From positions 26,001-90,000 of the forward strand of contig LIDE01000006.1 of assembly GCA_001438605.1 (NCBI GenBank): DNA of 64,000 bases, read 5' to 3'. A model generated the notes under the pieces. That model was not told the origin of the DNA. It did not search any database and saw only the letters and a program-made list of their open reading frames with translations. Source of the DNA: SAR92 bacterium BACL16 MAG-120619-bin48 (GTDB lineage: Bacteria; Pseudomonadota; Gammaproteobacteria; Pseudomonadales; Porticoccaceae). The translations under genes were made by a program, and so were the position numbers. Numbering within the stretch: the stretch's first letter is position 1; every line of letters starts with the position of its first letter. Positions 9,258 through 19,215 of this stretch are shown piece after piece.

Positions 9258-10853
9258 ATGACCACAACTTACTCCCCAACATCGACCGCAGCATGGGCAC
9301 AGTTGGAACAGCAAGCCATTCACGCAAAGCATGAGACTATCAGTGACTATTTTGCGCAGGACAACAACCGTGTCAGCCAATTGTCAGTGCAGAGCGGCGA
9401 ACTATTCTTAGACTTCTCCAAAAACCTTATCAGCCAGAAAACGTGGCAGGCTCTGCTCGCGCTGGCCGCTGAGTCACCACTAAATGCTCACCGCGCCGCC
9501 ATGTTCAGTGGCGATGTGATTAATAACACGGAAAGTCGCGCTGTATTGCATGCCGCGCTGCGCGCTGAGAGCGGCGACCAGCCCGGCAGCGAAGCGGATC
9601 AGCGCGTTGCCCTGGTCAAGCAGCAACTTGAGGGGGTCAAGCAGGTCAGTGACAAAATTCGCAGCGGCAACTGGTTGGGCAGCACCGGTAAGGCGATAAC
9701 TGATGTCATCAACATTGGCATCGGCGGCTCTGATCTCGGCCCAAAATTGGCCTGTAGCGCCCTTCAAGAGTTTGCCCACCCCGATATCAACCTGCACTTT
9801 ATCTCCAATGTTGATGGCGCAGAGATTTTGTCGTTATTAAAGATGCTTAACCCTGAGACAACGCTGATTGCGCTTGCCAGCAAGACCTTTACCACACAAG
9901 AAACACTGCTCAATGCGAAAACCGCGAGAGATTGGTTTGCCAACACCTTGGGGCTTAAAAATGCGCAGAGCAGCCGTCATTTTGTCGGCTTGACGGCCAA
10001 CCGCGAGAACGCCCTCGCCTATGGCATACCTGATGCGCAAATTCTCGAATTTGCTGAGTGGGTTGGTGGCCGTTATTCGCTGTGGTCGAGCATCGGCCTA
10101 TCGATTGCCATTGCTATTGGTTACGACAAGTTCAAGGATATGCTAGCGGGTGCTCGCGAGATGGATCTGCATTTCCAGGAGGCACCGGCTGAAAAAAATA
10201 TGCCTGTAGTGCTGGCTCTGCTAGGCATCTGGTACAACAACTTCCTTGGCGCGCAGTCAACCGCCGTCATCCCGTATTGCGAACGGCTTTTACTGCTGCC
10301 CTCCTACCTGCAGCAGTTGGATATGGAGAGCAATGGCAAATCAGTAACACGAGACGGACAATCTGTAGGTTATGACACCGGCGCTATTCTCTGGGGTCAG
10401 ACCGGCACCAATGGACAGCACGCCTTTTTCCAATTACTGCATCAGGGAACGCGCCTTGTGCCGATCGACTTTATCGCTGCCGCCGTGGATCACCTGAGCA
10501 ATGACGAACATCACCGCGTATTACTCGGTAATATGCTCGCGCAGTCCAGTGCACTGATGTTTGGCCAGAGCGCTCCCGACGAGGAACCGCACCGCTACTA
10601 TGCCGGCAACAAACCCTCCAATGTTCTGCTGCTCAAAACGTTGTCGGCGAAAAATTTCGGCGCGCTGATTGCGCTTTATGAGCACAAGGTGTTTGTTCAA
10701 GGTTCGATCTGGAATATCAATTCTTTTGATCAATGGGGCGTGGAGCTGGGTAAGAAAATGGCCAACGCACTACTGGCAGATGATGCTGACAACAAGGCCC
10801 CAATGGATGCCTCGACCGCCGCGCTGTTTGCCTACATCGACGCCTGTGATTAG
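9258..10853 (+). CDS. pgi: Glucose-6-phosphate isomerase
   Basis: Pgi interconverts glucose-6-phosphate and fructose-6-phosphate. The 531-residue protein has the family blocks NIGIGGSDLGPKLA (near residue 153), ALASKTFTTQETL, GGRYSLWSSIGLSIA, and GSIWNINSFDQWGVELGK near the C-terminus. Start MTTTYSPTSTAAW is preceded by AAGGA 10 bases away. It is divergent from the edd operon across two HexR boxes. Here it may return fructose-6-phosphate to the Entner-Doudoroff route, since no phosphofructokinase is seen in this window. Confidence 0.97.
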   Translation: MTTTYSPTSTAAWAQLEQQAIHAKHETISDYFAQDNNRVSQLSVQSGELFLDFSKNLISQKTWQALLALAAESPLNAHRAAMFSGDVINNTESRAVLHAALRAESGDQPGSEADQRVALVKQQLEGVKQVSDKIRSGNWLGSTGKAITDVINIGIGGSDLGPKLACSALQEFAHPDINLHFISNVDGAEILSLLKMLNPETTLIALASKTFTTQETLLNAKTARDWFANTLGLKNAQSSRHFVGLTANRENALAYGIPDAQILEFAEWVGGRYSLWSSIGLSIAIAIGYDKFKDMLAGAREMDLHFQEAPAEKNMPVVLALLGIWYNNFLGAQSTAVIPYCERLLLLPSYLQQLDMESNGKSVTRDGQSVGYDTGAILWGQTGTNGQHAFFQLLHQGTRLVPIDFIAAAVDHLSNDEHHRVLLGNMLAQSSALMFGQSAPDEEPHRYYAGNKPSNVLLLKTLSAKNFGALIALYEHKVFVQGSIWNINSFDQWGVELGKKMANALLADDADNKAPMDASTAALFAYIDACD

Positions 10854-10868
10854 ACGCTAGACATACTT

Positions 10869-10890
10869 CGCACCCATTTGTCTGGGTGCG
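10869..10890. terminator. Hairpin between convergent pgi and ispH
   Basis: CGCACCCA and TGGGTGCG form a perfect 8-bp stem with a 6-base loop, in the gap between the two converging genes. Neither side has a clear T-run, so it may terminate weakly, need Rho, or only protect the 3' ends. Confidence 0.5.
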
Positions 10891-10941
10891 CTTGGTCGAG
10901 TTTCGAATGACCCAAGTGAGAATAATCTAAGCGCGAATAAT

Positions 10942-11877
10942 CTAGGAGCGCAGTTCTTTTGGCAGAGAGAAGCTGACATTTTCCTTCACGCCATCTAATT
11001 CCTGCGGCGTATTGGCACCCATCTCAACCAACTTGTTAATCACATCGCGAACCAGAATGTCGGGGGCAGAAGCACCGGCGGTGATACCAATCACTTTGGT
11101 GTTCTCAAGCCATTCAGGGCGAATATCCACGGGGCCGTCAATTAAATAAGCGCGGCAACCACAGTGCTCTGCCAACTCTCGCAAGCGATTGGAATTGGAG
11201 CTGGCAACGGAGCCCACCACTAAAATCAAATCGGTCTCAATCGCCAACTGTTTAACCGCATCTTGGCGGTTCTGTGTGGCGTAGCAAATATCATCTTTGC
11301 GCGGCCCTTCAATCAAGGGGAACTTCAGGCGCAGGGCGTCAATAACTCGGGCCGTGTCGTCCATCGACAGTGTGGTCTGAGTGACAAAGGCGAGCCGTGC
11401 AGGATTTTTCACCGCCAAAGCGTCAACGTCGCGCTCATTTTCCACAAGATAGATATCGCCGCCCTGGGAGTAATCATACTGCCCCATGGTGCCTTCCACT
11501 TCAGGATGCCCTGCGTGGCCGATAAGAATGCATTCCATACCTTCATTGCTGTACTTGGATACCTCGAGATGCACTTTTGTCACTAGCGGACAAGTCGCGT
11601 CAAAGACTTTTAAACTTCTGCGCCGCGCCTCGGCCTGGACTGCTTGCGAAACCCCGTGGGCGCTAAAAATCACCGTCACATCGTCGGGAATTTCATCGAG
11701 CTCGTCGACAAACACTGCTCCTCGCGAACGCAGATCATCAACCACAAATTTGTTATGGACAACCTCATGACGCACATAGATCGGCGCGCCAAAGAGGTCC
11801 AGCGCACGATTGACAATATCGATGGCTCGATCCACGCCCGCACAAAAGCCGCGCGGGTTTGCTAATTTAATATCCAT
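10942..11877 (-). CDS. ispH: 4-hydroxy-3-methylbut-2-enyl diphosphate reductase
   Basis: IspH (LytB) makes isopentenyl and dimethylallyl diphosphate in the last MEP-pathway step. The 311-residue protein starts [19 protein letters not shown]. Cys12, the cysteine in [12 protein letters not shown] and the one in [11 protein letters not shown] are the three ligands of its iron-sulfur cluster. [14 protein letters not shown] and [11 protein letters not shown] are further family blocks. It follows fkpB by 15 bases, a neighbour pair common in gammaproteobacteria. Confidence 0.96.
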   Translation of the reverse strand: MDIKLANPRGFCAGVDRAIDIVNRALDLFGAPIYVRHEVVHNKFVVDDLRSRGAVFVDELDEIPDDVTVIFSAHGVSQAVQAEARRRSLKVFDATCPLVTKVHLEVSKYSNEGMECILIGHAGHPEVEGTMGQYDYSQGGDIYLVENERDVDALAVKNPARLAFVTQTTLSMDDTARVIDALRLKFPLIEGPRKDDICYATQNRQDAVKQLAIETDLILVVGSVASSNSNRLRELAEHCGCRAYLIDGPVDIRPEWLENTKVIGITAGASAPDILVRDVINKLVEMGANTPQELDGVKENVSFSLPKELRS

Positions 11878-11892
11878 AACGGCAGCTCACAA

Positions 11893-12333
11893 TCAGTGCA
11901 GACTTTCGGGCAAAACGTCGATAATTTTGACATGAAAAACAATAGTTTTACCGGCCAAGGGATGATTGAAATCAACCATTACCTCACCATCAACAATTTC
12001 TGTAATCACGCCAGGCAGCTCTCCATCGCCATTTTGGAACGAGAACATGGCACCCGGCTCAATCTCCAGATCAGCAAAATTATCCATATCAACACGTTGA
12101 ACATTTTGCTCATTGTGCTGACCGAAGGCTTTTTCTGGAGGAATAACAAATTCTCGCTCATCACCCTGACGAAGGCCCAACAAGGTCTCTTCAAAACCGG
12201 GCAAAAGATTGCCATCACCCACGGAAAATGTCGCGGGATCACCCTCAAAATTGGAGTCTATAACTAACCCATCCTCCAGCAGCAGGGCAAAATGGAGGGT
12301 TACGGTGGTTCCTGCATCTATGGCTATACTCAT
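11893..12333 (-). CDS. fkpB: FKBP-type peptidyl-prolyl isomerase (SlpA/FkpB-like)
   Basis: This 146-residue SlyD-like protein catalyses proline cis-trans isomerisation and may act as a chaperone. It has the split FKBP sequence VTLHFALLLEDGLVIDSNFEGDP followed by GDGNLLPGFEETLLGL. An insert-in-flap domain holds PPEKAFGQHNEQNVQRV, and VDFNHPLAGKTIVFHVKI closes the fold. It lacks the His-rich metal tail of SlyD. A GTG directly precedes the chosen ATG and either could be the start. It sits between lspA and ispH as in many relatives. Confidence 0.92.
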   Translation of the reverse strand: MSIAIDAGTTVTLHFALLLEDGLVIDSNFEGDPATFSVGDGNLLPGFEETLLGLRQGDEREFVIPPEKAFGQHNEQNVQRVDMDNFADLEIEPGAMFSFQNGDGELPGVITEIVDGEVMVDFNHPLAGKTIVFHVKIIDVLPESLH

Positions 12334-12400
12334 CACTAAATTCTGGTGTCCTTATTTATTTCGTGTGACAGCAAGAGGGCGACAGCAAACGCTGCGGCCA

Positions 12401-12904
12401 TCATGCATTTGGTGTTTTTTCATCCGCATCGTCAGAAAAAAACAATGCATCCACAATCATCAATCCGGCGCCGGCGGAAACACCCATATCGGCCACATTG
12501 AATGCCGCAAAGTGCCAACCAGCCCAGTGGAAATCGAGAAAATCAACCACATAACCAAGGGTCAATCGATCGTACAAGTTACCCACAGCGCCGCCGAGAA
12601 TAAGCGACAGCGCCAAACCTTCAAGGAAGCGATGTTTGGGAAGTCGCGCCAGCCAGACAACGATAACAATGCTGACTGAAGCTGAGATAATGCTAAAGAA
12701 CCACCGCTGGCAACCGCCCGCGTCGCTCAAAAAACTGAACGCCGCGCCTTCATTGTGGGCGCGCACCAGATTAAAAAAGCTCGTGACATACTGACTCTGA
12801 CCGAGAAAAAACTCATCCATAATGAACAGCTTAGTCACCTGATCCAGCAGCAATACCGTTGCCGCGAGCGCGTACCAGCGCAGCGTATCGTCAAGTTTAG
12901 GCAT
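12401..12904 (-). CDS. lspA: Lipoprotein signal peptidase (signal peptidase II)
   Basis: LspA cleaves signal peptides of diacylglyceryl-modified prolipoproteins in the inner membrane. The 167-residue protein has four hydrophobic segments. The catalytic aspartates lie in [22 protein letters not shown] and [10 protein letters not shown]. The ATG at 12904 overlaps the ileS stop by 8 bases, which fixes the start and suggests coupling; the longer track ORF starts further inside ileS. Several lipoproteins in this window would be its substrates. Confidence 0.95.
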   Translation of the reverse strand: MPKLDDTLRWYALAATVLLLDQVTKLFIMDEFFLGQSQYVTSFFNLVRAHNEGAAFSFLSDAGGCQRWFFSIISASVSIVIVVWLARLPKHRFLEGLALSLILGGAVGNLYDRLTLGYVVDFLDFHWAGWHFAAFNVADMGVSAGAGLMIVDALFFSDDADEKTPNA

Positions 12905-15734
12905 AGTGGCGAACCTCTCCGGCACCGGCGAGATTGGTCACACAGCGCGCGCAAATTTCAGGGTGGTCTGCATGGCTGCCTACATCGGCAATAAAATGCC
13001 AGCAGCGCACACATTTTTCAGCGGTCGATTTAGCGACCGTCACTTTCAACCCATCAAGCAGCGAGGGGCTTGCGCCTTCACCGCTAACCTCTCCACCACT
13101 TTGTAGTGAGGACAAGGTTGCCTTTGACGTGATGGTGACAAAACGCAGCTCATCACCCAATTTTGCCAGCGACTTAAAGAGCGTCGGCGCAGCAAAGAGC
13201 TGAATATCCGCGCCCAGTGAGCCCTTGACCAGACCCTTGTTGCGCTGATCTTCAATCACCTTATTAATCGCTTCTTTGGCTTGCAAAATAGCCATCCAAT
13301 CCTGCTTGTTGATGACCTCGCCGTCCATCAAGCGCGGCAGCGGATACCACTCAGCCAAAAACACCGAGCTCTCTCGCTGGCCGGGCATAAAGCCCCAAAT
13401 CTCATGGGCGGTGAAGCTTAAAATCGGTGCAATCCAGCGCGTGAATGCCTCGGCGATATGGTACAGCGCGGTCTGCGCAGAGCGTCGCGGCAAACTGTCG
13501 ACAGGACAGGTGTAAATGCGGTCTTTGATAATATCCAAATAGAAACCGCCCATATCCCGCACGCAGAAGTTGTGTAGCTTCTGATAGATTAAATGGAACT
13601 GGAATTGGTTATAAGCGGCAATAATTTCATCTTGCAACTGCGCTGCGCAATCAATTGCCCAACGATCCAACGCTAACAGATCGCCATGTGCCACGGCATT
13701 TTGCTGCGGATCAAAGCCATCGATGTTGGAGAGAAAGTAGCGCGCTGTGTTGCGAATTCTGCGGTAAGAATCTCCCGCTCGATTGAGGATTTCGTCAGAC
13801 ACCGTCATCTCGCCGCTAAAGTCAGCCGAGGCAATCCAAAGACGCAGCACATCGGCGCCCATATCGTTAATTACTTTCTGCGGTGATATAACGTTGCCAA
13901 TCGACTTTGACATCTTGCGACCGTGCTCATCAACCGTAAAACCATGGGTCAATACGGCTTTGTAGGGCGCCGTGCCATTGATGGCAATCGCGGTTTTCAG
14001 CGAAGACTGAAACCAGCCGCGATGTTGATCCGACCCTTCCAGATAAAGATCTGCCGGATACTGCAGTGCATCGCGAGCGTTGAGCACTGATTCGTGGGTG
14101 ACGCCCGAATCAAACCAGACATCGAGAGTGTCCGTCACTTTTTGGTAATCGGCGGTGTCTGCACCAATTAAGTCCGCAGCATCAAGATCAAACCACGCCT
14201 CGATACCGTCTTTTTCGACCCGCCGTGCCACCTGCTCAATCAACTCCGGGGTTCTCGGATGGAGTTCACCGGTCTGCTGGTGAACAAACAGGACAATGGG
14301 TACACCCCAAGTGCGCTGGCGCGAAATACACCAGTCGGGACTGTTGTCGAGCATGCTCTCAATGCGCGCTTGACCCCAATCTGGGTGCCAGCGAACATGT
14401 TTAACCGCTTCTTTGGCGCTGGCCAACAGACCATTTTGTTCCATTGAAATAAACCACTGCGGCGTCGCACGATAGATCAGCGGCGTCTTGGTGCGCCAGC
14501 AATGTGCATAACTATGAACAAACTGACCGCAGCTCATGAGGCGTTTGTGTTCGCGCAGAACTTCGATAACAGGCTCGTCAACTTTGTAAACATGCTGTCC
14601 CGCAAACAGTTCCACATCGTCACGGAAAAGACCGTTGTCCATAATGTAATTGAGCGTGCCAATACCGTACTGTTTGGCCACCACAAAGTCTTCCGTACCA
14701 TGATCTGGCGCGGTATGCACACATCCCGTACCTGCATCAGCAGTCACGTGATCGCCGAGTAAAACAGGAATCTCACGGGTATAAAACGGGTGGTTGGCCT
14801 TAACATGCTCTAGCGCGTGCCCCGCGCAGGACGCAAGCACCTGATAGTCGTCAATCTTTAAGCGCTGCATCACCGATTCGAGGAGCAGCTGCGAGCAGAT
14901 CAAACGCATTGGCCCGTATTCACTGCGGCATTGAACGAGCGCATAGATCATTTCAGGATTGACAGAAATCGCCTGGCTGCTGGGGATTGTCCACGGAGTT
15001 GTGGTCCAGATTAATAAATTAATACTGCCCTCACCGGACAGTCCAGAGAACGCGCTCGCCAGTTGATCGAGGGATTCCGCGTCGGTGACCGTGTAGGCAA
15101 CGTCGATGCTGAAAGAGGTCTTGTCCTGATATTCAACTTCCGCCTCCGCCAAAGCAGACCCACCGACCACGCTCCAATAGACCGGCTTGTAGCCTTTGAC
15201 CAAGTGTCCATTTGCAGCGATTTTACCGAGGGCGCGAATGGTATCTGCCTCAACCTTATAATTCATGGTCAAATAGGGATTATGCCAATCACCAAAAACA
15301 CCAAGACGAACAAAACCTGCGCGCTGATCTTCGACTTGGGTCATTGCATAATCACGGCACTTCCTACGAAAGGCAGAAAACTCCACTTTGACGCCGGCCT
15401 TGCCAATTTTTTTCTCAACATTGTGCTCGATAGGCAAGCCGTGACAGTCCCAACCCGGCACATAAGGCGCATCAAAACCGCTCAGCGTACGAGACTTTAC
15501 AACAATATCTTTCAGGGTTTTATTCACCGCATGGCCGAGGTGAATTTCACCATTAGCATAGGGCGGGCCATCGTGAAGAATGTATTTTTCACGCCCTGCA
15601 CGGGCCTGACGAATTTGCTGGTAGAGATCGCTGTCTTGCCATTCCTTGAGCATTCCGGGTTCGCGCTGCGCCAAATTGGCACGCATTGGGAACTCAGTCT
15701 GAGGGAGATTTAATGTTGTTTTATAGTCTGTCAT
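12897..15734 (-). CDS. ileS: Isoleucyl-tRNA synthetase
   Basis: IleS charges tRNA-Ile. The 945-residue class I synthetase carries the HIGH-type motif [16 protein letters not shown] near residues 57-72, the editing-domain stretch [15 protein letters not shown], and KMSKS in [11 protein letters not shown]. The C-terminus has a zinc finger, CVRCWHF and CARCV, as in E. coli-type IleS. The start [22 protein letters not shown] is typical. I saw no T-box leader upstream, as expected for this phylum. It lies between ribF and lspA in a conserved order. Confidence 0.97.
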   Translation of the reverse strand: MTDYKTTLNLPQTEFPMRANLAQREPGMLKEWQDSDLYQQIRQARAGREKYILHDGPPYANGEIHLGHAVNKTLKDIVVKSRTLSGFDAPYVPGWDCHGLPIEHNVEKKIGKAGVKVEFSAFRRKCRDYAMTQVEDQRAGFVRLGVFGDWHNPYLTMNYKVEADTIRALGKIAANGHLVKGYKPVYWSVVGGSALAEAEVEYQDKTSFSIDVAYTVTDAESLDQLASAFSGLSGEGSINLLIWTTTPWTIPSSQAISVNPEMIYALVQCRSEYGPMRLICSQLLLESVMQRLKIDDYQVLASCAGHALEHVKANHPFYTREIPVLLGDHVTADAGTGCVHTAPDHGTEDFVVAKQYGIGTLNYIMDNGLFRDDVELFAGQHVYKVDEPVIEVLREHKRLMSCGQFVHSYAHCWRTKTPLIYRATPQWFISMEQNGLLASAKEAVKHVRWHPDWGQARIESMLDNSPDWCISRQRTWGVPIVLFVHQQTGELHPRTPELIEQVARRVEKDGIEAWFDLDAADLIGADTADYQKVTDTLDVWFDSGVTHESVLNARDALQYPADLYLEGSDQHRGWFQSSLKTAIAINGTAPYKAVLTHGFTVDEHGRKMSKSIGNVISPQKVINDMGADVLRLWIASADFSGEMTVSDEILNRAGDSYRRIRNTARYFLSNIDGFDPQQNAVAHGDLLALDRWAIDCAAQLQDEIIAAYNQFQFHLIYQKLHNFCVRDMGGFYLDIIKDRIYTCPVDSLPRRSAQTALYHIAEAFTRWIAPILSFTAHEIWGFMPGQRESSVFLAEWYPLPRLMDGEVINKQDWMAILQAKEAINKVIEDQRNKGLVKGSLGADIQLFAAPTLFKSLAKLGDELRFVTITSKATLSSLQSGGEVSGEGASPSLLDGLKVTVAKSTAEKCVRCWHFIADVGSHADHPEICARCVTNLAGAGEVRHYA

Positions 15735-15783
15735 TAGTCTCTTTCACTGACCCTGTGGCCAGCCTTGTAGATGAATAAAATAA

Positions 15784-16734
15784 TTAACCTTCGGTTTTCG
15801 CAAACCACTGCTTTATCAGCTCAATATCTTGGGTAATGGTGGCCACCAACTGGTCTAGACCATTAAATTTTTTCTCATCGCGGATCTTGTGAACAAATTC
15901 AACCGCAATCCGCTGACCATAGAGATCACCGGAAAAATCCAACAGATGCACTTCTAAAATCGGTTTTACCAAATCGCCCACAGTGGGCCGGACACCGACA
16001 TTGGCCGCGCCACGATAAATTTTACCCGCGACCGTTACCTTGACCGCAAAGACCCCCGACAAGGGTGCCCGAAAGCGATTAAGCTGGACATTGGCGGTGG
16101 GGAAACCGAGCTCGCGACCCAACTGCTGACCATAGCCAACCACGCCACTAATCGAGAATGGTCTGCCCAGTAGCTGCGCCGCACGTTCAAAATCAGCGCT
16201 TTCAACGACTTCTCTTACCAACGTGCTACTAACGCGCTGGCCGTCTATTTCAAGGGTCGCCGTGTCATTGACCTCAAAGCCAGCGCTCAAGCCCTGCTCG
16301 GTCAACATGGTAAAATCACCACTGCGGTCGCACCCAAAGCGAAAGTCATCGCCAACAATTAACTGCTTAACTGCAAGACCCTGCACCAATACTACGTCAA
16401 TAAAATCGCGAGCCGAGAGATTGCGCAACTGGCGATTAAACTGCAGACAGACAACGCGGTCGATACCCATTTCCAGCAGAACGTCAATTTTCTCTCGCAG
16501 CCGCATCAACCGCGCTGGTGCCCGCTCCGCAGAGAAATACTCTCTCGGCTGTGGCTCAAACGTCATCACCACAGAGGGTAGCTGTAATCGCCGAGCCGCG
16601 TCTTTAACTTGCTGCAGAATCGCCTGATGACCCCTATGGACACCGTCAAACGCGCCAATGGTCACCACGGATTTCTCGCCCAGCGACTGCAAGTGATGCA
16701 ATTCACGGATAAAGGTCAGTTTGCCTCGCTGCAC
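15784..16734 (-). CDS. ribF: Bifunctional riboflavin kinase/FAD synthetase
   Basis: RibF makes FMN and FAD from riboflavin. The 316-residue protein has an N-terminal nucleotidyltransferase domain (TIGAFDGVHRGHQAIL, residues 21-36; VGDDFRFGCDRSGDF near residue 127). A C-terminal riboflavin kinase domain follows (GYGQQLGRELGFPTANVQL; IAVEFVHKIRDEKKF). The start is a GTG, since no ATG lies at a sensible place, and the Shine-Dalgarno is weak. A TATACT -10-like element lies about 38 bases upstream. No FMN riboswitch is apparent. Confidence 0.94.
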   Translation of the reverse strand: MQRGKLTFIRELHHLQSLGEKSVVTIGAFDGVHRGHQAILQQVKDAARRLQLPSVVMTFEPQPREYFSAERAPARLMRLREKIDVLLEMGIDRVVCLQFNRQLRNLSARDFIDVVLVQGLAVKQLIVGDDFRFGCDRSGDFTMLTEQGLSAGFEVNDTATLEIDGQRVSSTLVREVVESADFERAAQLLGRPFSISGVVGYGQQLGRELGFPTANVQLNRFRAPLSGVFAVKVTVAGKIYRGAANVGVRPTVGDLVKPILEVHLLDFSGDLYGQRIAVEFVHKIRDEKKFNGLDQLVATITQDIELIKQWFAKTEG

Positions 16735-16857
16735 AGGTGTTATTTCACTCAGGTCTGAAGAGTGTCGAGTATACCTAGCAAACTCACTAAAGGTAAGGCT
16801 TAGCGGCGAATTAAGCCCGTCAAAAAAGGTAGGACCAAGCAGTTTTATACCTCGGCA

Positions 16858-18525
16858 TTAATGCTCGCGAGCCGTTGCCTTGGCTGGACCGCGCAGGTCG
16901 GCACCGCGAACACCACAAAGCCACAATGTCGCTGCATAAACCACTAGGCCCGCTGTGCAAACCGCCGCCATACCGCCGCTGCGCTGCCACCAGCTGAACT
17001 GTTGCCAGAGTTCGCTATCCAGCGCGCCAAGATACCGCGAAAAGAAAAACAACACTGTGCACATCAGTGTCACGGCCAAACCTAAATTGATGAAAAAGCG
17101 CACCCAAGAGCGACTTGGCGCATAAATCCCCTTTGCCCGCAGCGCGAAAAATAGCATCGACGCATTGATAAAAGCGGAAACCGAGGTCGCCAGCGCAAGC
17201 CCAGCGTGCCCCACCTGCCAGTAAAAGTGCAGCGGCACTACAAACAACAGATTGAGAATCATATTCGACACCATCGCAATCACGCCAATACGAACAGGCG
17301 TGCGCATATCTTGCCGGGCAAAAAAGCCAGGCGCCAAGACTTTGATCAGCATGAAGGCAATCAGACCCAACGAATAGGCGCGCAAGCTGAGTGTGGCCAT
17401 CGCCATATCCCGCGGCGTCATCACTTCGCCATAGAGGAACAGCGTACTTAGAATCGGCTCAGCGAGCAGCATCAGAGCGGCCGCGGCAGGCACTGCAATG
17501 AATAAGACAATGCGCAGCGCCCAGTCGAGGGTTTGCGAATAGGCCTCCGTGGAACTTGAGGCGTGATGCCGCGACAAATTCGGCAACAACACAGTCGCAA
17601 TCGCAACAGCAAAAACCCCGAGTGGCAATTCCGAGAGACGATCAGAGTAGTACAACCAAGAGACGCTGCCGGTCGGCAAAAAGGTGGCCAACATGGTATC
17701 GAGCAGCAAATTAATTTGACTCACCGACACGCCAAAGATTGCCGGCCCCATTAACCCCAGAATTTTACGCACACCTGGGTGCCGCCAGTCGATACGCGGC
17801 TGAGGCAGCATATGAATACGCGCCAAAAATGGCAGCTGAAAAATAAATTGCAATAGCCCCGCCGCAAAAACACCCCAAGCCAGAGCATAGGCTGGCTCAT
17901 CAAACCAGGGCGCCGCAATTAACGCTGCAAAGATCATCGATATATTGAGCAGAATTGGTGTAAATGCGGGAACTGCAAAGCGGTCGTAGCTGTTTAAAAT
18001 GCCGCCGGCCACACCTGTCATTGAAATAAACATCAAATAGGGGAAGGTGATGCGCAGCATTTCAGCCGTCGCATTAAACTTGAAGGGATCGTTCAAGTAC
18101 CATTTCGGCGCGAAGAGGCCAGCCATTAAAGGGGCGGCCAGTATAATCACCAGGGTCAGCAGGAACAGCGACAATCCTAGTGTGCCGAACACACGATCCG
18201 TCAATTCTTTAAGCGCAGCCTGCGTGCCCTTCTCGCGATATTCTCCCAGCACAGGCACAAACGCCTGAGCAAAAGCACCTTCAGCAAAGAGACGGCGAAA
18301 GAAGTTAGGAATCTTAAACGCGACAAAGAATACGTCGGCCAACGCTTCAGCGCCGATCACTCGCGCTAAAACAATATCCCGAATCAACCCCATGACCCGC
18401 GAGAGCATGGTAAAGAAGCTCACCACACCACTCGAGCGCAACAAGCCGCTATCGATCTTAGCCTTCAACGCACCTTTCACGGTGCTATCGGGTTCAGGCT
18501 TTTTCGGGGTCGGATGATCAGTCAA
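16858..18525 (-). CDS. murJ: Lipid II flippase MurJ
   Basis: MurJ flips the peptidoglycan precursor lipid II across the inner membrane. The 555-residue protein is strongly hydrophobic with about 14 predicted membrane segments. It has the family sequence SRVMGLIRDIVLARVIGA (residues 41-58), followed by DVFFVAFKIPNFFRRLFAEGAFAQAFVPVL. A hydrophilic N-terminal tail of about 30 residues (MTDHPTPKKPEPDS) precedes the first helix. It lies upstream of ribF, a frequent pairing, and divergent from rpsT as in many gammaproteobacteria. Confidence 0.95.
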   Translation of the reverse strand: MTDHPTPKKPEPDSTVKGALKAKIDSGLLRSSGVVSFFTMLSRVMGLIRDIVLARVIGAEALADVFFVAFKIPNFFRRLFAEGAFAQAFVPVLGEYREKGTQAALKELTDRVFGTLGLSLFLLTLVIILAAPLMAGLFAPKWYLNDPFKFNATAEMLRITFPYLMFISMTGVAGGILNSYDRFAVPAFTPILLNISMIFAALIAAPWFDEPAYALAWGVFAAGLLQFIFQLPFLARIHMLPQPRIDWRHPGVRKILGLMGPAIFGVSVSQINLLLDTMLATFLPTGSVSWLYYSDRLSELPLGVFAVAIATVLLPNLSRHHASSSTEAYSQTLDWALRIVLFIAVPAAAALMLLAEPILSTLFLYGEVMTPRDMAMATLSLRAYSLGLIAFMLIKVLAPGFFARQDMRTPVRIGVIAMVSNMILNLLFVVPLHFYWQVGHAGLALATSVSAFINASMLFFALRAKGIYAPSRSWVRFFINLGLAVTLMCTVLFFFSRYLGALDSELWQQFSWWQRSGGMAAVCTAGLVVYAATLWLCGVRGADLRGPAKATAREH

Positions 18526-18701
18526 TTGGGGTCTCTGCAGAAAAAAAGGGCGATATAATTTATCACTATCGGCAGTTTAACGGGCCGCCGGATGATCGCC
18601 AAGCGAATACTGATCGACACTGCTCCATCCTTTTCTCCTATGGGTGGCGAGACGCCGAATCAGAGGCGCTTAACAACAATTCTATTGCGATGAAAATTGG
18701 G

Positions 18702-18730
18702 TTGAATGTGCATCCTAAACCCTGTATATT
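18702..18730 (+). promoter_or_regulatory. Putative sigma-70 promoter of rpsT
   Basis: TTGAAT (18702-18707) and TATATT (18725-18730) are separated by 17 bp. They are followed by a GC-rich TCCGCGCC discriminator, the pattern of stringently controlled ribosomal promoters. Confidence 0.65.
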
Positions 18731-18771
18731 TCCGCGCCTTCAGTGAGACCCTTTGAGAGGAGTACAATTAA

Positions 18772-19035
18772 GTGGCAAATTCAGCCCAAGCTAAGAAACG
18801 CGCACGCCAGAACGAGAAAAGCCGCCAGCATAATGCCAGCCTGCGCTCAATGGTTCGCACCTATTTGAAAAAAGTTGACGCTGCAATCGCCTCTGGCGAT
18901 CAGACAGCTGCTCAAAAAGCCTACGACATTGCTATTCCAGTGATTGACCGTATGGCTGACAAGGGAATTATTCACAAGAATAAAGCCGCTCGTCACAAGA
19001 GCCGTTTGAATACCAAAGTTAAGGCGCTTGACTGA
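18772..19035 (+). CDS. rpsT: 30S ribosomal protein bS20
   Basis: The 87-residue basic protein, [21 protein letters not shown], is bS20, which binds 16S rRNA early in 30S assembly. It is translated from GTG with GAGGAG about 10 bases upstream. Non-ATG starts are known for rpsT and are tied to S20 autoregulation of its own translation. It is a single-gene unit with its own promoter and a strong terminator. Confidence 0.97.
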   Translation: MANSAQAKKRARQNEKSRQHNASLRSMVRTYLKKVDAAIASGDQTAAQKAYDIAIPVIDRMADKGIIHKNKAARHKSRLNTKVKALD

Positions 19036-19063
19036 TAAATATTATCATCCAGCAGCAAAAAAG

Positions 19064-19086
19064 ACCGGCTATCGCCGGTTTTTTTT
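19064..19086 (+). terminator. Intrinsic terminator of rpsT
   Basis: ACCGGC, a TATC loop and GCCGGT are followed directly by eight T residues, 28 bases after the rpsT stop. Confidence 0.9.
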
Positions 19087-19164
19087 GGTCCTCACTTTTT
19101 ATTTATTAGATCACAGTTTGTTGAGCTGCACCTTTTTGAACCCAAGCAATGTCGACCTGCCAAT

Positions 19165-19199
19165 AAAAAAACACCCCGCAGATGGCGAGGTGTTTTTTT
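19165..19199 (-). terminator. Intrinsic terminator of pntB (bidirectional)
   Basis: On the minus strand AACACCTCGC pairs with GCGGGGTGTT (10 bp, one T-G pair) around a 5-base loop and is followed by a T-run. T residues also flank it on the plus strand, so it can stop transcription from both sides. Confidence 0.9.
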
Positions 19200-19215
19200 A
19201 CAGCGTTTTAATGCA

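Noticed and set aside
15063-15713. 216-aa plus-strand ORF
   Set aside because: It is the antisense shadow of the ileS N-terminal region, with no ribosome site or recognisable domain.
15735-16857. FMN riboswitch near ribF
   Set aside because: The conserved RFN element sequences are not recognisable upstream of ribF.
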